Shown here: one piece after another, positions 6,725 through 12,745 of the stretch
How positions within the stretch are numbered: the stretch's first letter is position 1
Layout of the letters: every line of letters starts with the position of its first letter
Source of the DNA: REEB95 sp035934235
Lineage (GTDB): Bacteria; Pseudomonadota; Alphaproteobacteria; ATCC43930; CGMCC-115725
Assembly (NCBI GenBank): GCA_035934235.1
Contig: DASYYB010000057.1
Span: 1 to 12,745, forward strand
Length of the DNA stretch: 12,745 nucleotides
Direction of reading: 5' to 3'
Made by a program: the position numbers and the translations under genes
Notes under the pieces: model-generated
The model's input: only the letters and a program-made list of their open reading frames with translations
What the model was told of the DNA's origin: nothing
The model's database searches: none

Positions 6725-6741
6725 GCCGCGCCGTGCGCGGC
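6725..6741. other. Small GC hairpin in the leader or promoter region of the WXXGXW gene
   Basis: GCCGCGC (6725-6731) and GCGCGGC (6735-6741) form a perfect 7-bp stem with a 3-nt loop, followed by CTTAATTTG on the plus strand, 33 nt before the next ATG. It could be a weak terminator for read-through or part of the mRNA leader. No promoter for the following gene was identified with confidence. Confidence 0.3.
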
Positions 6742-6774
6742 CTTAATTTGCAGCAACGATACGAAGGACCCGTC

Positions 6775-7689
6775 ATGCACAGCGTTCGCCGTTTGCTTTT
6801 GCCATTGATGTTGGTGCTCGCCGCGATCGCGCTGCCGCGCACCGGCGAGGCGCAGGTTGCGGTCTCGATCACCGTCGCGCCGCCGGCGCTGCCGGTTTAC
6901 GTGCAGCCGACGATTCCGGGGCCGGGTTGGATTTGGGCGCCGGGCTACTGGGCGTGGGGACCTTACGGTTATTACTGGGTGCCGGGCACCTGGGTGCGGC
7001 CGCCGCGGGTTGGTTTCCTGTGGACGCCGGGTTATTGGGGTTGGGCCGACGGCGTTTATGTCTGGCACGGCGGCTATTGGGGCCCGCACGTCGGCTTCTA
7101 CGGCGGCGTCAATTACGGCTTCGGCTATATCGGCGTCGGCTATGTCGGCGGTTTCTGGGACCGCGGCGCGTTCCATTACAACCGCGCCTATAACAACTTC
7201 GGCAACGTGCACATCACCAACGTCTATAACAAGACGGTGGTCAACAACATCAACGTCACCCACGTCAGCTACAACGGCGGCCAAGGCGGTCTGACCGCGC
7301 GGCCGACGGCACAGGAAGAGTCGTTCTCGCGCGAGGCGCATGTCGCGCCGACGGCATTGCAGCAACGGCACGAGAACACCGCGCGGGCCAATCCGGCGAT
7401 GCGCTCGTCGGCCAACCAGGGTCGCCCCGCCATCGCCGCGACGCCGCGGCCGGCGCAGTTCAAGGCCCGCGGCGTAGTCCACGAGGGTGCCGCGCCAATG
7501 CGTCCGCAGCAGCGTCCGCAGCAGCGGCCGGCTGTCCAGCGCGCCAACGTGCCCGCGCCGCATGGTCCGCCGCAGCCGGGTCGTCCGGAAGCGCAAGGCC
7601 AGGGCGAACAGCATCGTCCGCCGCAGGGCGAACCTGGCGGCGGCGGTCAGCCGCAAGGCGGCGGCGGGCAAGACCATCCGCATCCCTAA
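6775..7689 (+). CDS. Exported WXXGXW (YXWXGXW) repeat protein with Gln/Pro/Gly-rich tail
   Basis: 304 residues from ATG 6775, preceded by AAGGAC at suitable distance and followed by a signal peptide (MHSVRRLLLPLMLVLAAIAL, cleavage near GEA before QVAV). Residues ~40-105 carry aromatic WxxGxW-type repeats: WAPGYWAW, WVPGTWV, WTPGYWGW and WHGGYW. These are followed by a Gly/Tyr/Phe-rich stretch (GFYGGVNYGFGYIGVGYVGG) and an Asn-rich segment (AYNNFGNVHITNVYN). From ~190 to the end it is disordered-looking and rich in Gln, Pro, Arg and Gly, ending QDHPHP. Proteins of this YXWXGXW/BcpO-related type are found in the envelope of many proteobacteria, function unknown. It converges with marR and shares a hairpin at its 3' end. 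The family call is good; the role is not inferred. Confidence 0.88.
   Translation: MHSVRRLLLPLMLVLAAIALPRTGEAQVAVSITVAPPALPVYVQPTIPGPGWIWAPGYWAWGPYGYYWVPGTWVRPPRVGFLWTPGYWGWADGVYVWHGGYWGPHVGFYGGVNYGFGYIGVGYVGGFWDRGAFHYNRAYNNFGNVHITNVYNKTVVNNINVTHVSYNGGQGGLTARPTAQEESFSREAHVAPTALQQRHENTARANPAMRSSANQGRPAIAATPRPAQFKARGVVHEGAAPMRPQQRPQQRPAVQRANVPAPHGPPQPGRPEAQGQGEQHRPPQGEPGGGGQPQGGGGQDHPHP
7501..7524 (+). repeat. Two tandem 12-bp copies in the WXXGXW gene
   Basis: CGTCCGCAGCAG occurs twice in direct succession (7501-7512, 7513-7524), followed by a partial third copy. It encodes an RPQQ repeat in the disordered tail and is in frame, so gain or loss of a copy would only change tail length. Confidence 0.8.
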
Positions 7690-7705
7690 CGCCGCGACGG
7701 AATGA

Positions 7706-7732
7706 TCCTGGGCCGGCGGTCCCGGCTCAGGA
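7706..7732. terminator. Hairpin between the convergent WXXGXW gene and marR
   Basis: An 11-bp stem (TCCTGGGCCGG at 7706-7716 with CCGGCTCAGGA at 7722-7732, one G-T pair) closes a 5-nt loop. The right arm contains the marR TGA (7727-7729 read on the minus strand). No T-tract follows on either side, so it is a candidate bidirectional terminator only. Confidence 0.45.
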
Positions 7733-8167
7733 CAGTCCGCGCAGATCGGCGCGCAGCCGCGCCGCGCTCGGCCAACCGAGTTCGCCGTCGAGCACGGCGT
7801 GCGTGCGCTTCCAGATCGGCAACGCTTTAGCGAGCAGCGCGCGGCCCGCAGGCGTCAGTTGTAGGCGCCGATTGCGCTTGTCGGCGGGATCGACGGTGAT
7901 GGCGACCAACCCACGCCGCTCGAGCGGTTTGAGCGCGGCGGTGAGGGTCGTGCGATCCATCGCCAAGAGCGTCGCGACGGCGCCCATGGTCGGCGGTTCC
8001 GGCCGGTTGAGCGACATCATCAGCGAGAATTGACCGTTGGTCACGCCGAGCGGCCGCAGCGCCGTGTCGAACCGGCGCGCGACGGTGCGCGCGGCGCGTT
8101 GCAGATGCAGGCAAAGGCAGGTGTCGCGCACGTGCACCGTGGCTGCGAACGAAACGTCGTTTGACAT
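7727..8167 (-). CDS. MarR family transcriptional regulator
   Basis: 146 residues; ATG at 8167-8165. The winged helix-turn-helix is clear: PPTMGAVATLLAMDRTTLTAALKPL (about 58-82, recognition helix from DRTT), ERRGLV, and the wing DPADKRNRRLQLT (about 93-105) with the conserved Asp-Lys-Arg. Helices on both sides form the usual dimer interface. Near the N-terminus a Cys-x-Cys pair (Cys17, Cys19, in TCLCLHLQRAAR) sits where redox-sensing MarR proteins of the OhrR type carry their reactive cysteine, though the ligand is unknown. It diverges from the VOC/YCII genes, with an inverted repeat in the spacer, so it most likely represses itself and those genes. A promoter 17-bp spaced on the minus strand would start transcription at or next to the ATG. 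Confidence 0.92.
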   Translation of the reverse strand: MSNDVSFAATVHVRDTCLCLHLQRAARTVARRFDTALRPLGVTNGQFSLMMSLNRPEPPTMGAVATLLAMDRTTLTAALKPLERRGLVAITVDPADKRNRRLQLTPAGRALLAKALPIWKRTHAVLDGELGWPSAARLRADLRGLS

Positions 8168-8189
8168 GGCTTAAATATGTTGGTATCAA
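8161..8189 (+). promoter_or_regulatory. Sigma70-like promoter for the VOC/YCII/MoaD/BNR genes
   Basis: TTGACA at 8161-8166 is a perfect -35 box, and TATCAA at 8184-8189 (4/6 to TATAAT) lies exactly 17 bp downstream. Transcription would begin near 8196, leaving a leader of about 75 nt. The -35 box overlaps the marR start codon on the other strand. Confidence 0.6.
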
Positions 8190-8201
8190 CGTAAATGTCA
8201 A
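8173..8201 (-). promoter_or_regulatory. Opposing sigma70-like promoter for marR, possibly leaderless
   Basis: On the minus strand TTGACA (8201-8196) is followed after 17 bp by ATATTT (8178-8173), an AT-rich, weak -10 box; CATATT at 16 bp is an alternative. The predicted start point falls around 8167-8166, that is on the marR ATG itself. Confidence 0.45.
8176..8193. promoter_or_regulatory. Operator-like inverted repeat, probable MarR binding site
   Basis: GTTG (8179-8182) and CAAC (8187-8190) are separated by 4 bp and extended by matching TA ends, giving TA-n-GTTG-n4-CAAC-n-TA over 18 bp. Size and AT-rich flanks fit MarR operators. It lies between the two -35 boxes and overlaps the plus-strand -10, so occupancy would block both promoters. 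Assignment to the adjacent regulator is inferred from position. Confidence 0.55.
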
Positions 8202-8271
8202 GGGCTGGACAGACGGCGGGGCGACTCGCACGCTCCAGCCCAGGAACCCCCGGAAGGGAAAGGGAGCAGTC

Positions 8272-8703
8272 ATGCAGTTACAGCCCTATCTGTTCTTCGA
8301 CGGCCGCTGCGACGAGGCGCTCGCGTTCTACAAAAAGGCGGTCGGCGCCGAAGTGACGATGCTGATGCGTTTCAAGGACAATCCCGAGCCGACGCCGGGC
8401 ATGACGCCGCCGGGCGCCGAGAATAAGGTGATGCATGCACATGTGCGCATCGGCGATACCGAGATCATGGCGTCCGACGGGCAGTGCCAGGGCAAGCCGA
8501 ACTTCCAAGGCTTCGCGCTGTCGTTGAACGCGAAGAACGAGGCCGAGGCCAAGCGGCTGTTCGACGCTTTGGCCGACGGCGGACAGGTGCAGATGCCGCT
8601 GGGCAAGACCTTCTTTTCGCCGAGCTTCGGCATGGTCGCGGATCGTTTTGGCGTGTCGTGGATGGTCGTCGTGCTGCCGCCCGCCGACGCCGGACGGGCT
8701 TGA
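8272..8703 (+). CDS. VOC superfamily protein, PhnB/glyoxalase-like
   Basis: 143 residues from ATG 8272, with AGGGAG 5 nt upstream; the frame upstream crosses the promoter and is not coding. It matches the PhnB-like branch of the vicinal-oxygen-chelate fold: PYLFFDGRCDEALAFYKKA at the start, VTMLMRFKDNPE, MHAHVRIGDTEIMASD, GFALSLNAKNEAEAKRLFDA, LADGGQVQMPLGKTFFSP and FGMVADRFGVSWMV at the end. The two beta-alpha-beta halves are present. Substrate and activity are unknown for this branch. The metal-binding residues of true glyoxalase I are not obviously conserved. It is the first gene of the unit divergent to marR and is followed 25 nt later by a YCII gene, a pairing common in alphaproteobacterial stress-type loci. 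Confidence 0.92.
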   Translation: MQLQPYLFFDGRCDEALAFYKKAVGAEVTMLMRFKDNPEPTPGMTPPGAENKVMHAHVRIGDTEIMASDGQCQGKPNFQGFALSLNAKNEAEAKRLFDALADGGQVQMPLGKTFFSPSFGMVADRFGVSWMVVVLPPADAGRA

Positions 8704-8728
8704 AAACCAGAAGCCAGGAGATCCGACA

Positions 8729-9142
8729 ATGCGTTTCATGATGTTGATGATTCCGAAGGGCTACGAAAGCGCCGACGCCGGCTGCGTGCCGACGGCCGAG
8801 GCGGTCGCAGCGATGATGAAATACAACCAGGCGCTGAAGGACGCCGGTGTGCTGGTGTCGCTCGATGGCCTGCATCCGCCGGCCAAGGGTGCGCGGGTTG
8901 CGTTCGCCGGCGGCAAGACGAGCGTGACGCACGGACCGTTCGGTACGGCGGAGGCGCTTGGCGGTTACTGGATGATCCGGACTAAGTCGCAGGACGAAGC
9001 GATTGCGTGGGCCAAGCGCTGTCCGGTCATGCACGACGCGGTCATCGAAATCCGGCAGGTGCAGGAAATGGAGGATTTTCCGTCCGACGTTCAGAAAGCC
9101 GCGGCTGGGTTCGAAGATATGCAGCCGCGCCGGAGCGGCTGA
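8729..9142 (+). CDS. YCII/DGPF domain protein
   Basis: 137 residues from ATG 8729, with AGGAG (8716-8720) 8 nt upstream. It has the hallmarks of the YCII-related (DGPF) family: MRFMMLMIPKG, an N-terminal ferredoxin-like alpha/beta segment with YNQALKDAGVLVSLDGLHP, then THGPFGTAEALGGYWMIR, corresponding to the family DGPFAExKE motif (here with HGPFGTAE), and DEAIAWAKRCPV. The catalytic role is unknown; the fold resembles muconolactone isomerase/EthD dimers. Such proteins are often encoded with PhnB-like VOC proteins under ECF sigma or MarR control, as here. Co-transcription with the upstream VOC gene is likely. Confidence 0.9.
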   Translation: MRFMMLMIPKGYESADAGCVPTAEAVAAMMKYNQALKDAGVLVSLDGLHPPAKGARVAFAGGKTSVTHGPFGTAEALGGYWMIRTKSQDEAIAWAKRCPVMHDAVIEIRQVQEMEDFPSDVQKAAAGFEDMQPRRSG

Positions 9143-9155
9143 TCGCGGTGGCGCC

Positions 9156-9425
9156 GTGCCAACCGTCGCGTTCACCCGCGCACTCGAGCGCTTTCTCCAG
9201 GCGCCGCCGGCGGATGTCGGCGGCGCGACGGTGGGCGAGGCGCTCGGCCTGGTGTTCGCGTCGCGGCCGGCGCTCCGTGGCTACCTGCTCGACGATCAGG
9301 GCGGCCTGCGCCGGCACGTTGCCTGCTACGTCAACGGCAAGCCGGTGCGCGACCGCGCGCGGCTGAGCGATCCGGTGACGGTGTCGGACAAGATCTACGT
9401 CTTCCAGGCGCTGACCGGCGGGTAG
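9156..9425 (+). CDS. MoaD/ThiS-like ubiquitin-fold protein ending in Gly-Gly
   Basis: 89 residues from GTG 9156, 13 nt after the YCII stop, with GGTGG 4 nt upstream as a weak ribosome site. An upstream ATG exists (9003) but lies inside the YCII gene. The sequence begins PTVAFTRALERFL, has a long first loop, TVGEALGLVFASRP, GYLLDDQGGLRRHVACYVNGKPV and DPVTVSDKIYVFQALTGG. That is the beta-grasp pattern of MoaD/ThiS sulfur carriers, with the terminal Gly-Gly (last two codons before TAG at 9423) needed for adenylation and thiocarboxylation. No moaE, thiG or E1-like gene is in the window. The BNR-repeat gene follows 22 nt later; this MoaD-like/BNR order is one I believe recurs in bacteria, which hints at a dedicated role separate from molybdopterin or thiamine synthesis. 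Confidence 0.85.
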   Translation: MPTVAFTRALERFLQAPPADVGGATVGEALGLVFASRPALRGYLLDDQGGLRRHVACYVNGKPVRDRARLSDPVTVSDKIYVFQALTGG

Positions 9426-9447
9426 GTAAAGGAAACGGGAGGAACAC

Positions 9448-10533
9448 ATGACCGATCGCATCTATGTCGGCACCCGCAAGGGATTGTTCGAGCTCGCGCG
9501 CACGGGAAAAGGCGCGTGGCAGATCGCCGATGTGCACTTCCTCGGCGAGCCGGTCTCGGCGCTCCTGCCGCTCGATGGCGCACTCTATGCCGCGCTCGAT
9601 CTTGGCCATTTCGGCACGCATCTCTGGAAGCGCGAAGGCAAGGCCTGGCGCGAACTCGGCGTGCCGACGTTTCCGCCCAAGCCCGATGACGCGACCGATG
9701 ATCCGCATCCCTGGTCGCTCGGCAAGATCTGGGCGCTCGAGCCGGGTTTCGTCGCCGGTCGGCTGTGGGCCGGCACCATGCCCGGTGGTCTGTTCCGCTC
9801 CGACGACGCCGGCGAAAGCTGGAAGCTAGTCGAGAAGCTGTGGACCATGCCCGAGCGCAAGCAATGGATGGGCGTCGCCGGCGGCGAGCAGCCGGGCATC
9901 AGCGCGGTGCTGGTCGATCCGCGCAAACCCGACAAGATTCGTGTCGGCGTCTCGACCGCCGGCGTCTGGGCGAGCGACGACGCCGGTAAATCGTGGCGCA
10001 TCATGAACCGTGGCGGCATGTACAACGAATACATGCCACCCGAGCGGCGCGAGGATCCGATCGCCATGGACATCCACCGCCTGGCCCGCTGCTCCGCGCA
10101 TCCCGACACCGTCTGGTGCCAGCATCACAACGGCGTCTTCCGCTCGGAGGATTCCGGCCTCAGCTGGAGCGAGATCACGGCGATCAAGCCCTCGAAGTTC
10201 GGCTTCACCGTTGCCGCGCATCCAAGCGACAAGAACACGGCGTGGTTCGTGCCGGCGATCAAGGACGAAAAGCGGGTGCCGGTCGACGGCAAGATCGTGG
10301 TCGCACGGACGCGCGACGGTGGCCGCAGCTTCGACGTTCTGCACAAAGGCTTGCCGCAGCGCCACGCCTACGACCTGGTGCTGCGGCACGGCCTCGACGT
10401 TGCGTCCGACAGCACGACGCTCGCCTTCGGTTCGAGCAGCGGCGGCGTGTGGGTTTCGGAAGATTCCGGCGATAGCTGGATCGCACCCGAAGGGCGGCTG
10501 CCGCCGGTCAACGTCGTGCGCTTCGCGGTTTAG
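9448..10533 (+). CDS. BNR-repeat beta-propeller protein (sialidase/VPS10-like fold), function unknown
   Basis: 361 residues from ATG 9448, with GGGAGGA a few bases upstream. There is no signal peptide, so it is probably cytoplasmic. Five Asp-box/BNR motifs (S-x-D-x-G-x-x-W type) are visible: SDDAGESW at 118, SDDAGKSW at 176, SEDSGLSW at 233, TRDGGRSF at 288 and SEDSGDSW at 337, with ~55-residue spacing, as in six- to seven-bladed propellers. The N-terminus (IYVGTRKGLFEL) matches the first blade of the exo-alpha-sialidase/BNR family annotated in many genomes, yet sialidase activity is not implied, since the arginine triad cannot be recognised. Internal His-rich segments occur (CSAHPD, WCQHHNGVF). 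It follows the MoaD-like gene by 22 nt and precedes the CWC gene by 6 nt, so the three look co-transcribed. Confidence 0.9.
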   Translation: MTDRIYVGTRKGLFELARTGKGAWQIADVHFLGEPVSALLPLDGALYAALDLGHFGTHLWKREGKAWRELGVPTFPPKPDDATDDPHPWSLGKIWALEPGFVAGRLWAGTMPGGLFRSDDAGESWKLVEKLWTMPERKQWMGVAGGEQPGISAVLVDPRKPDKIRVGVSTAGVWASDDAGKSWRIMNRGGMYNEYMPPERREDPIAMDIHRLARCSAHPDTVWCQHHNGVFRSEDSGLSWSEITAIKPSKFGFTVAAHPSDKNTAWFVPAIKDEKRVPVDGKIVVARTRDGGRSFDVLHKGLPQRHAYDLVLRHGLDVASDSTTLAFGSSSGGVWVSEDSGDSWIAPEGRLPPVNVVRFAV

Positions 10534-10539
10534 CCCGCC

Positions 10540-10716
10540 GTGGAAGTCCGCTGCAGCGCCTGTGGCGCGCCCGTCGAATGCGATCCTGGGCCGGATTGCT
10601 GGTGCGCGCAGTTGCCGCGCCTGCCGATGCCGGAAAAGAGCGACGGCTGCCTGTGCCCAACCTGCCTAAGCGCGCGGCTGGAACGAACGGCGCCGTCCGA
10701 TCCGACCTCGGTTTGA
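10540..10716 (+). CDS. Small cysteine-rich CWC family protein
   Basis: A 58-residue open frame starting at GTG 10540, six bases after the stop of the BNR gene, ending TGA 10714-10716. It contains eight cysteines: CSACG near the start, ECDPGPDCWCAQLPRLP in the middle and GCLCPTCL near the end. This arrangement (CxxCG, CWC, CLCPxCL) is that of the cysteine-rich CWC proteins, tiny presumed metal-binding (zinc-ribbon-like) proteins. The first methionine is only at codon 30, so GTG is the only early start, and no good ribosome site precedes it; coupling to the upstream stop is likely. Function unknown. Codon use and the conserved cysteine pattern argue against a chance frame. Confidence 0.85.
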   Translation: MEVRCSACGAPVECDPGPDCWCAQLPRLPMPEKSDGCLCPTCLSARLERTAPSDPTSV

Positions 10717-10740
10717 CCCGCGCGCTGGCGCGGCGGCTGA

Positions 10741-10769
10741 TTGACACCCCCCGGCACGGCTCCTAGCGT
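10741..10769 (+). promoter_or_regulatory. TTGACA promoter for nadE
   Basis: TTGACA (10741-10746), a 17-bp spacer, then TAGCGT (10764-10769). The -35 is perfect and the -10 is weak (3/6). The expected start is about 10776, only a few bases before the ATG at 10780, leaving almost no leader and no room for a ribosome site. Confidence 0.5.
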
Positions 10770-10779
10770 GCGCCCTGTC

Positions 10780-12495
10780 ATGGTCGATTCACTCGTCATT
10801 TCGGTTGCCCAGCTCGATCCCACCGTCGGCGACGTCGCCGGCAATGTGGCGAAGCTGCGCCGCGCGCTCGCCGAGGCGCGCGGGCAGGGCGCCGATCTGG
10901 TGGTGGCGAGCGAGCTCGTCGTCGCCGGCTATCCGCCCGAAGATTTGATCCTGAAGCCGGCTTTCGTCGCCGCCTGTCAGGCCGCCGTGACGGCGTTCGC
11001 GCACGAGACGAAGGATGCGCCGGCGATGCTGCTCGGATCGCCCTGGCGCCAGGACGGCAAGCTCTACAACGCCGCCGTGCTGCTGGCCGACGGCAAAGTG
11101 GCGGCGCTGCGCTTCAAGCACGAGCTGCCGAACTACGGCGTCTTCGACGAGAAGCGTGTCTTCACGGCCGGCCCGCCGCCGGGTCCGATCCCGTTCAAGG
11201 GCGTGCGGCTCGGCGTCATGGTGTGCGAGGACATGTGGAGGCAGGACGTCGCCGAGACGCTGCAGGAATCCGGCGCCGACATGCTCATCGTCATCAACGG
11301 ATCGCCTTTCGAGACGGACAAGCTTGGCGAGCGCGTGTCGCTTGCCGTCGCGCGCGTCAAAGAAACCGGATTGCCGCTGCTCTATGTCAACCAGGTCGGC
11401 GGCCAGGACGAGCTGGTATTCGACGGCGCTTCGTTTGCGCTCGATGCGGCGTTCAATTTACGCCTCCAGGCGCCGAGCTGGCGCGAAGCGCAGCCGGTGA
11501 CCAAGTGGCGCCGCGCCGGACGGCGCTGGACGGTCGAACCCGGTGCGCTCGAAAAGCCCGAGGAGGCCGACGCCGCGATCTATCACGCGCTGGTGCTGGG
11601 CCTGCGCGATTACGTGCGCAAGAACCGCTTTCCCGGAATCGTCATCGGCCTGTCGGGCGGCGTCGATTCCGCGCTGACCGCGGCGGTCGCGGTCGATGCG
11701 CTCGGTCCCGACAAGGTGCACGGCGTCGTCATGCCGTCGCCGTTCACCTCGCGCGACAGCGTCGAGGACGCGACCGAGGTCGCGACGCTTTTGGGCTGCG
11801 AGCTGCGCTCGATCGACATCGCGCCGGCGATGAAGGCGTTCGACAAGACGCTGGCGGACTCCTTCAAGGGCCGCGCGCCGGACACGGCCGAGGAGAACAT
11901 CCAGGCGCGCGCCCGTGGCATCACGCTGATGGCGCTCAGCAACAAGTTCGGCTGGATGGTGCTGTCGACCGGCAACAAGTCGGAGATGTCGGTCGGCTAC
12001 TCGACGCTCTACGGCGACATGTGCGGCGGATTCTCGGTGTTGAAAGACGTCTATAAGATGACCGTCTATGCGCTTTGCCGTTGGCGCAACGCCAACCGGC
12101 CCGACGATTTCCTCGGTCCCGCCGGCCGTGTCATGCCCGAGCGCGTGCTGACCAAGGCGCCGACCGCCGAGCTCAGGCCCAACCAGACCGATCAGGACAC
12201 GCTGCCGCCCTATGCGACGCTCGACGGCATCTTGGCGTGCCTGATCGAGCGCGACATGGCGGTGGCCGAAATCGTCAAGCAGGGCTTTGCCGAGGACACC
12301 GTGCGGAACGTGTGGGCGATGCTCGACCGGGCCGAATACAAGCGCCGCCAGGCGCCGCCGGGCGTCAAGCTCACACGCCGCGCCTTCGGCCGCGACCGCC
12401 GCTACCCCATCACCAACGGCTTCCAGGACAAAGGGCCGACGCCGGTGCAGGATCCCGGCGAGACGCCGCGCGCGCCGGCGCCGGTGGTGACCTGA
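10780..12495 (+). CDS. nadE: Glutamine-dependent NAD+ synthetase
   Basis: 571 residues from ATG 10780; the frame is open to 10741 but only through promoter-like DNA. It makes NAD from deamido-NAD and ATP, taking ammonia from glutamine, in the cytoplasm. The N-terminal nitrilase-type glutaminase (residues ~5-260) shows the Glu45-Lys113-Cys149 triad in ASELVVAGYPPEDL, FKHELPNYGVFDE and VCEDMW. The C-terminal synthetase (~275-545) has the ATP-pyrophosphatase loop SGGVDS at 292-297, SPFTSRDS, and GNKSEMSVGYSTLYGDMCGGF with KDVYK near 400-425. The last ~25 residues are a Pro-rich tail. Length fits the long two-domain form. The nicotinate phosphoribosyltransferase gene at 294-1454 feeds the same pathway. 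cysS follows 16 nt later on the same strand. Confidence 0.97.
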   Translation: MVDSLVISVAQLDPTVGDVAGNVAKLRRALAEARGQGADLVVASELVVAGYPPEDLILKPAFVAACQAAVTAFAHETKDAPAMLLGSPWRQDGKLYNAAVLLADGKVAALRFKHELPNYGVFDEKRVFTAGPPPGPIPFKGVRLGVMVCEDMWRQDVAETLQESGADMLIVINGSPFETDKLGERVSLAVARVKETGLPLLYVNQVGGQDELVFDGASFALDAAFNLRLQAPSWREAQPVTKWRRAGRRWTVEPGALEKPEEADAAIYHALVLGLRDYVRKNRFPGIVIGLSGGVDSALTAAVAVDALGPDKVHGVVMPSPFTSRDSVEDATEVATLLGCELRSIDIAPAMKAFDKTLADSFKGRAPDTAEENIQARARGITLMALSNKFGWMVLSTGNKSEMSVGYSTLYGDMCGGFSVLKDVYKMTVYALCRWRNANRPDDFLGPAGRVMPERVLTKAPTAELRPNQTDQDTLPPYATLDGILACLIERDMAVAEIVKQGFAEDTVRNVWAMLDRAEYKRRQAPPGVKLTRRAFGRDRRYPITNGFQDKGPTPVQDPGETPRAPAPVVT

Positions 12496-12511
12496 GCGCA
12501 GGATCAGGCTG

Positions 12512-12745
12512 GTGCCACTCGTCCTCTACAACACGCTGACGCGCCGCAAGGACCCGTTCACGCCGCTCGATGCCGCGAATGTGCGGATGTATGTCTGCGG
12601 GCCGACAGTCTACGACTATGCCCATATTGGCAATGCGCGGCCGGTGATCGTCTTCGACGTGCTCTACCGCCTGCTGCGCCACCTCTATGGCGCAGCGCAT
12701 GTGCGATACGTGCGCAACATCACGGACATCGACGATAGGATCATC
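12512..12745 (+). CDS. cysS: Cysteinyl-tRNA synthetase, N-terminal part (cut by window end)
   Basis: 78 codons are visible from GTG 12512, chosen because the family starts just before LYNTLTRRKDPF. The class I features are clear: YVCGPTVYDYAHIGNARP, with the zinc-ligand Cys29 and HIGN at 38-41, then VIVFDVLYRLLRHLYG and YVRNITDIDDRII at the window end. The enzyme activates cysteine and loads tRNA-Cys. The gap after nadE is 16 nt with no terminator, so co-transcription is plausible. The ribosome site is weak. The remainder of the gene, including the KMSKS loop, lies outside. Confidence 0.95.
   Translation, partial: MPLVLYNTLTRRKDPFTPLDAANVRMYVCGPTVYDYAHIGNARPVIVFDVLYRLLRHLYGAAHVRYVRNITDIDDRII

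Noticed and set aside
6466..7683. 405-codon minus-strand frame antisense to the WXXGXW gene
   Set aside because: It mirrors the repetitive GC-rich coding strand. Only its 3' end overlaps the aldo/keto reductase remnant, which is split over frames.
10717..10740. GC hairpin (CCGCGC with GCGCGG) after the CWC gene as a terminator
   Set aside because: Only 6 bp of stem, no T-tract, and such pairs are expected by chance at this GC content.
1..12745. CRISPR array, tRNA or rRNA gene, insertion sequence or phage gene
   Set aside because: No regularly spaced repeats, cloverleaf-like sequence, transposase or integrase motifs were seen on either strand.

Overview
The window is a compact, very GC-rich stretch whose gene content and protein style suggest an alphaproteobacterium (Rhodospirillales or Hyphomicrobiales-like). 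The pointers are a class II DAHP synthase, an alphaproteobacterial-type nicotinate phosphoribosyltransferase, a WXXGXW-repeat envelope protein and the long glutamine-dependent NadE. I assigned families by eye from motifs; no database search was run.

Layout. Positions 1-1454 (+) hold the 3' end of a class II DAHP synthase gene, followed with overlap or near-overlap by a nicotinate phosphoribosyltransferase that has no ordinary start codon in the expected place. A hairpin containing both stop codons separates it from a convergent minus-strand copper/periplasm operon (5189-1466). In transcription order that operon encodes a DUF2946-like His/Asp-rich protein, an uncharacterised exported 306-residue protein, CopC, and a large CopD that continues into a cytochrome c domain and a thioredoxin-fold-like tail. 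Positions 5352-7689 (+) hold a DUF2237 protein, an exported peptidoglycan-binding-domain protein with a strong terminator, a decayed aldo/keto reductase 3' end on the minus strand, and an exported aromatic WXXGXW-repeat protein.

Positions 7727-10716 look like a small regulated accessory locus. A MarR regulator (-) diverges from a VOC/PhnB-like protein, a YCII/DGPF protein, a MoaD/ThiS-like ubiquitin-fold protein ending in Gly-Gly, a BNR-repeat beta-propeller protein, and a 58-residue cysteine-rich CWC protein (all +). The marR/VOC spacer carries two face-to-face sigma70-like promoters with an operator-like inverted repeat between them. Housekeeping genes resume at 10780 with nadE, behind a TTGACA promoter that gives an almost leaderless message, and the 5' part of cysS runs off the window end.

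Functionally, nicotinate phosphoribosyltransferase (NAD salvage entry) and NadE (final amidation to NAD) belong to the same pathway but lie about 9 kb apart with unrelated genes between them. The two most distinctive modules are the copper operon, with its CopD-cytochrome-redoxin fusion, and the MoaD-like/BNR/CWC trio, whose biochemical role I cannot assign from sequence.
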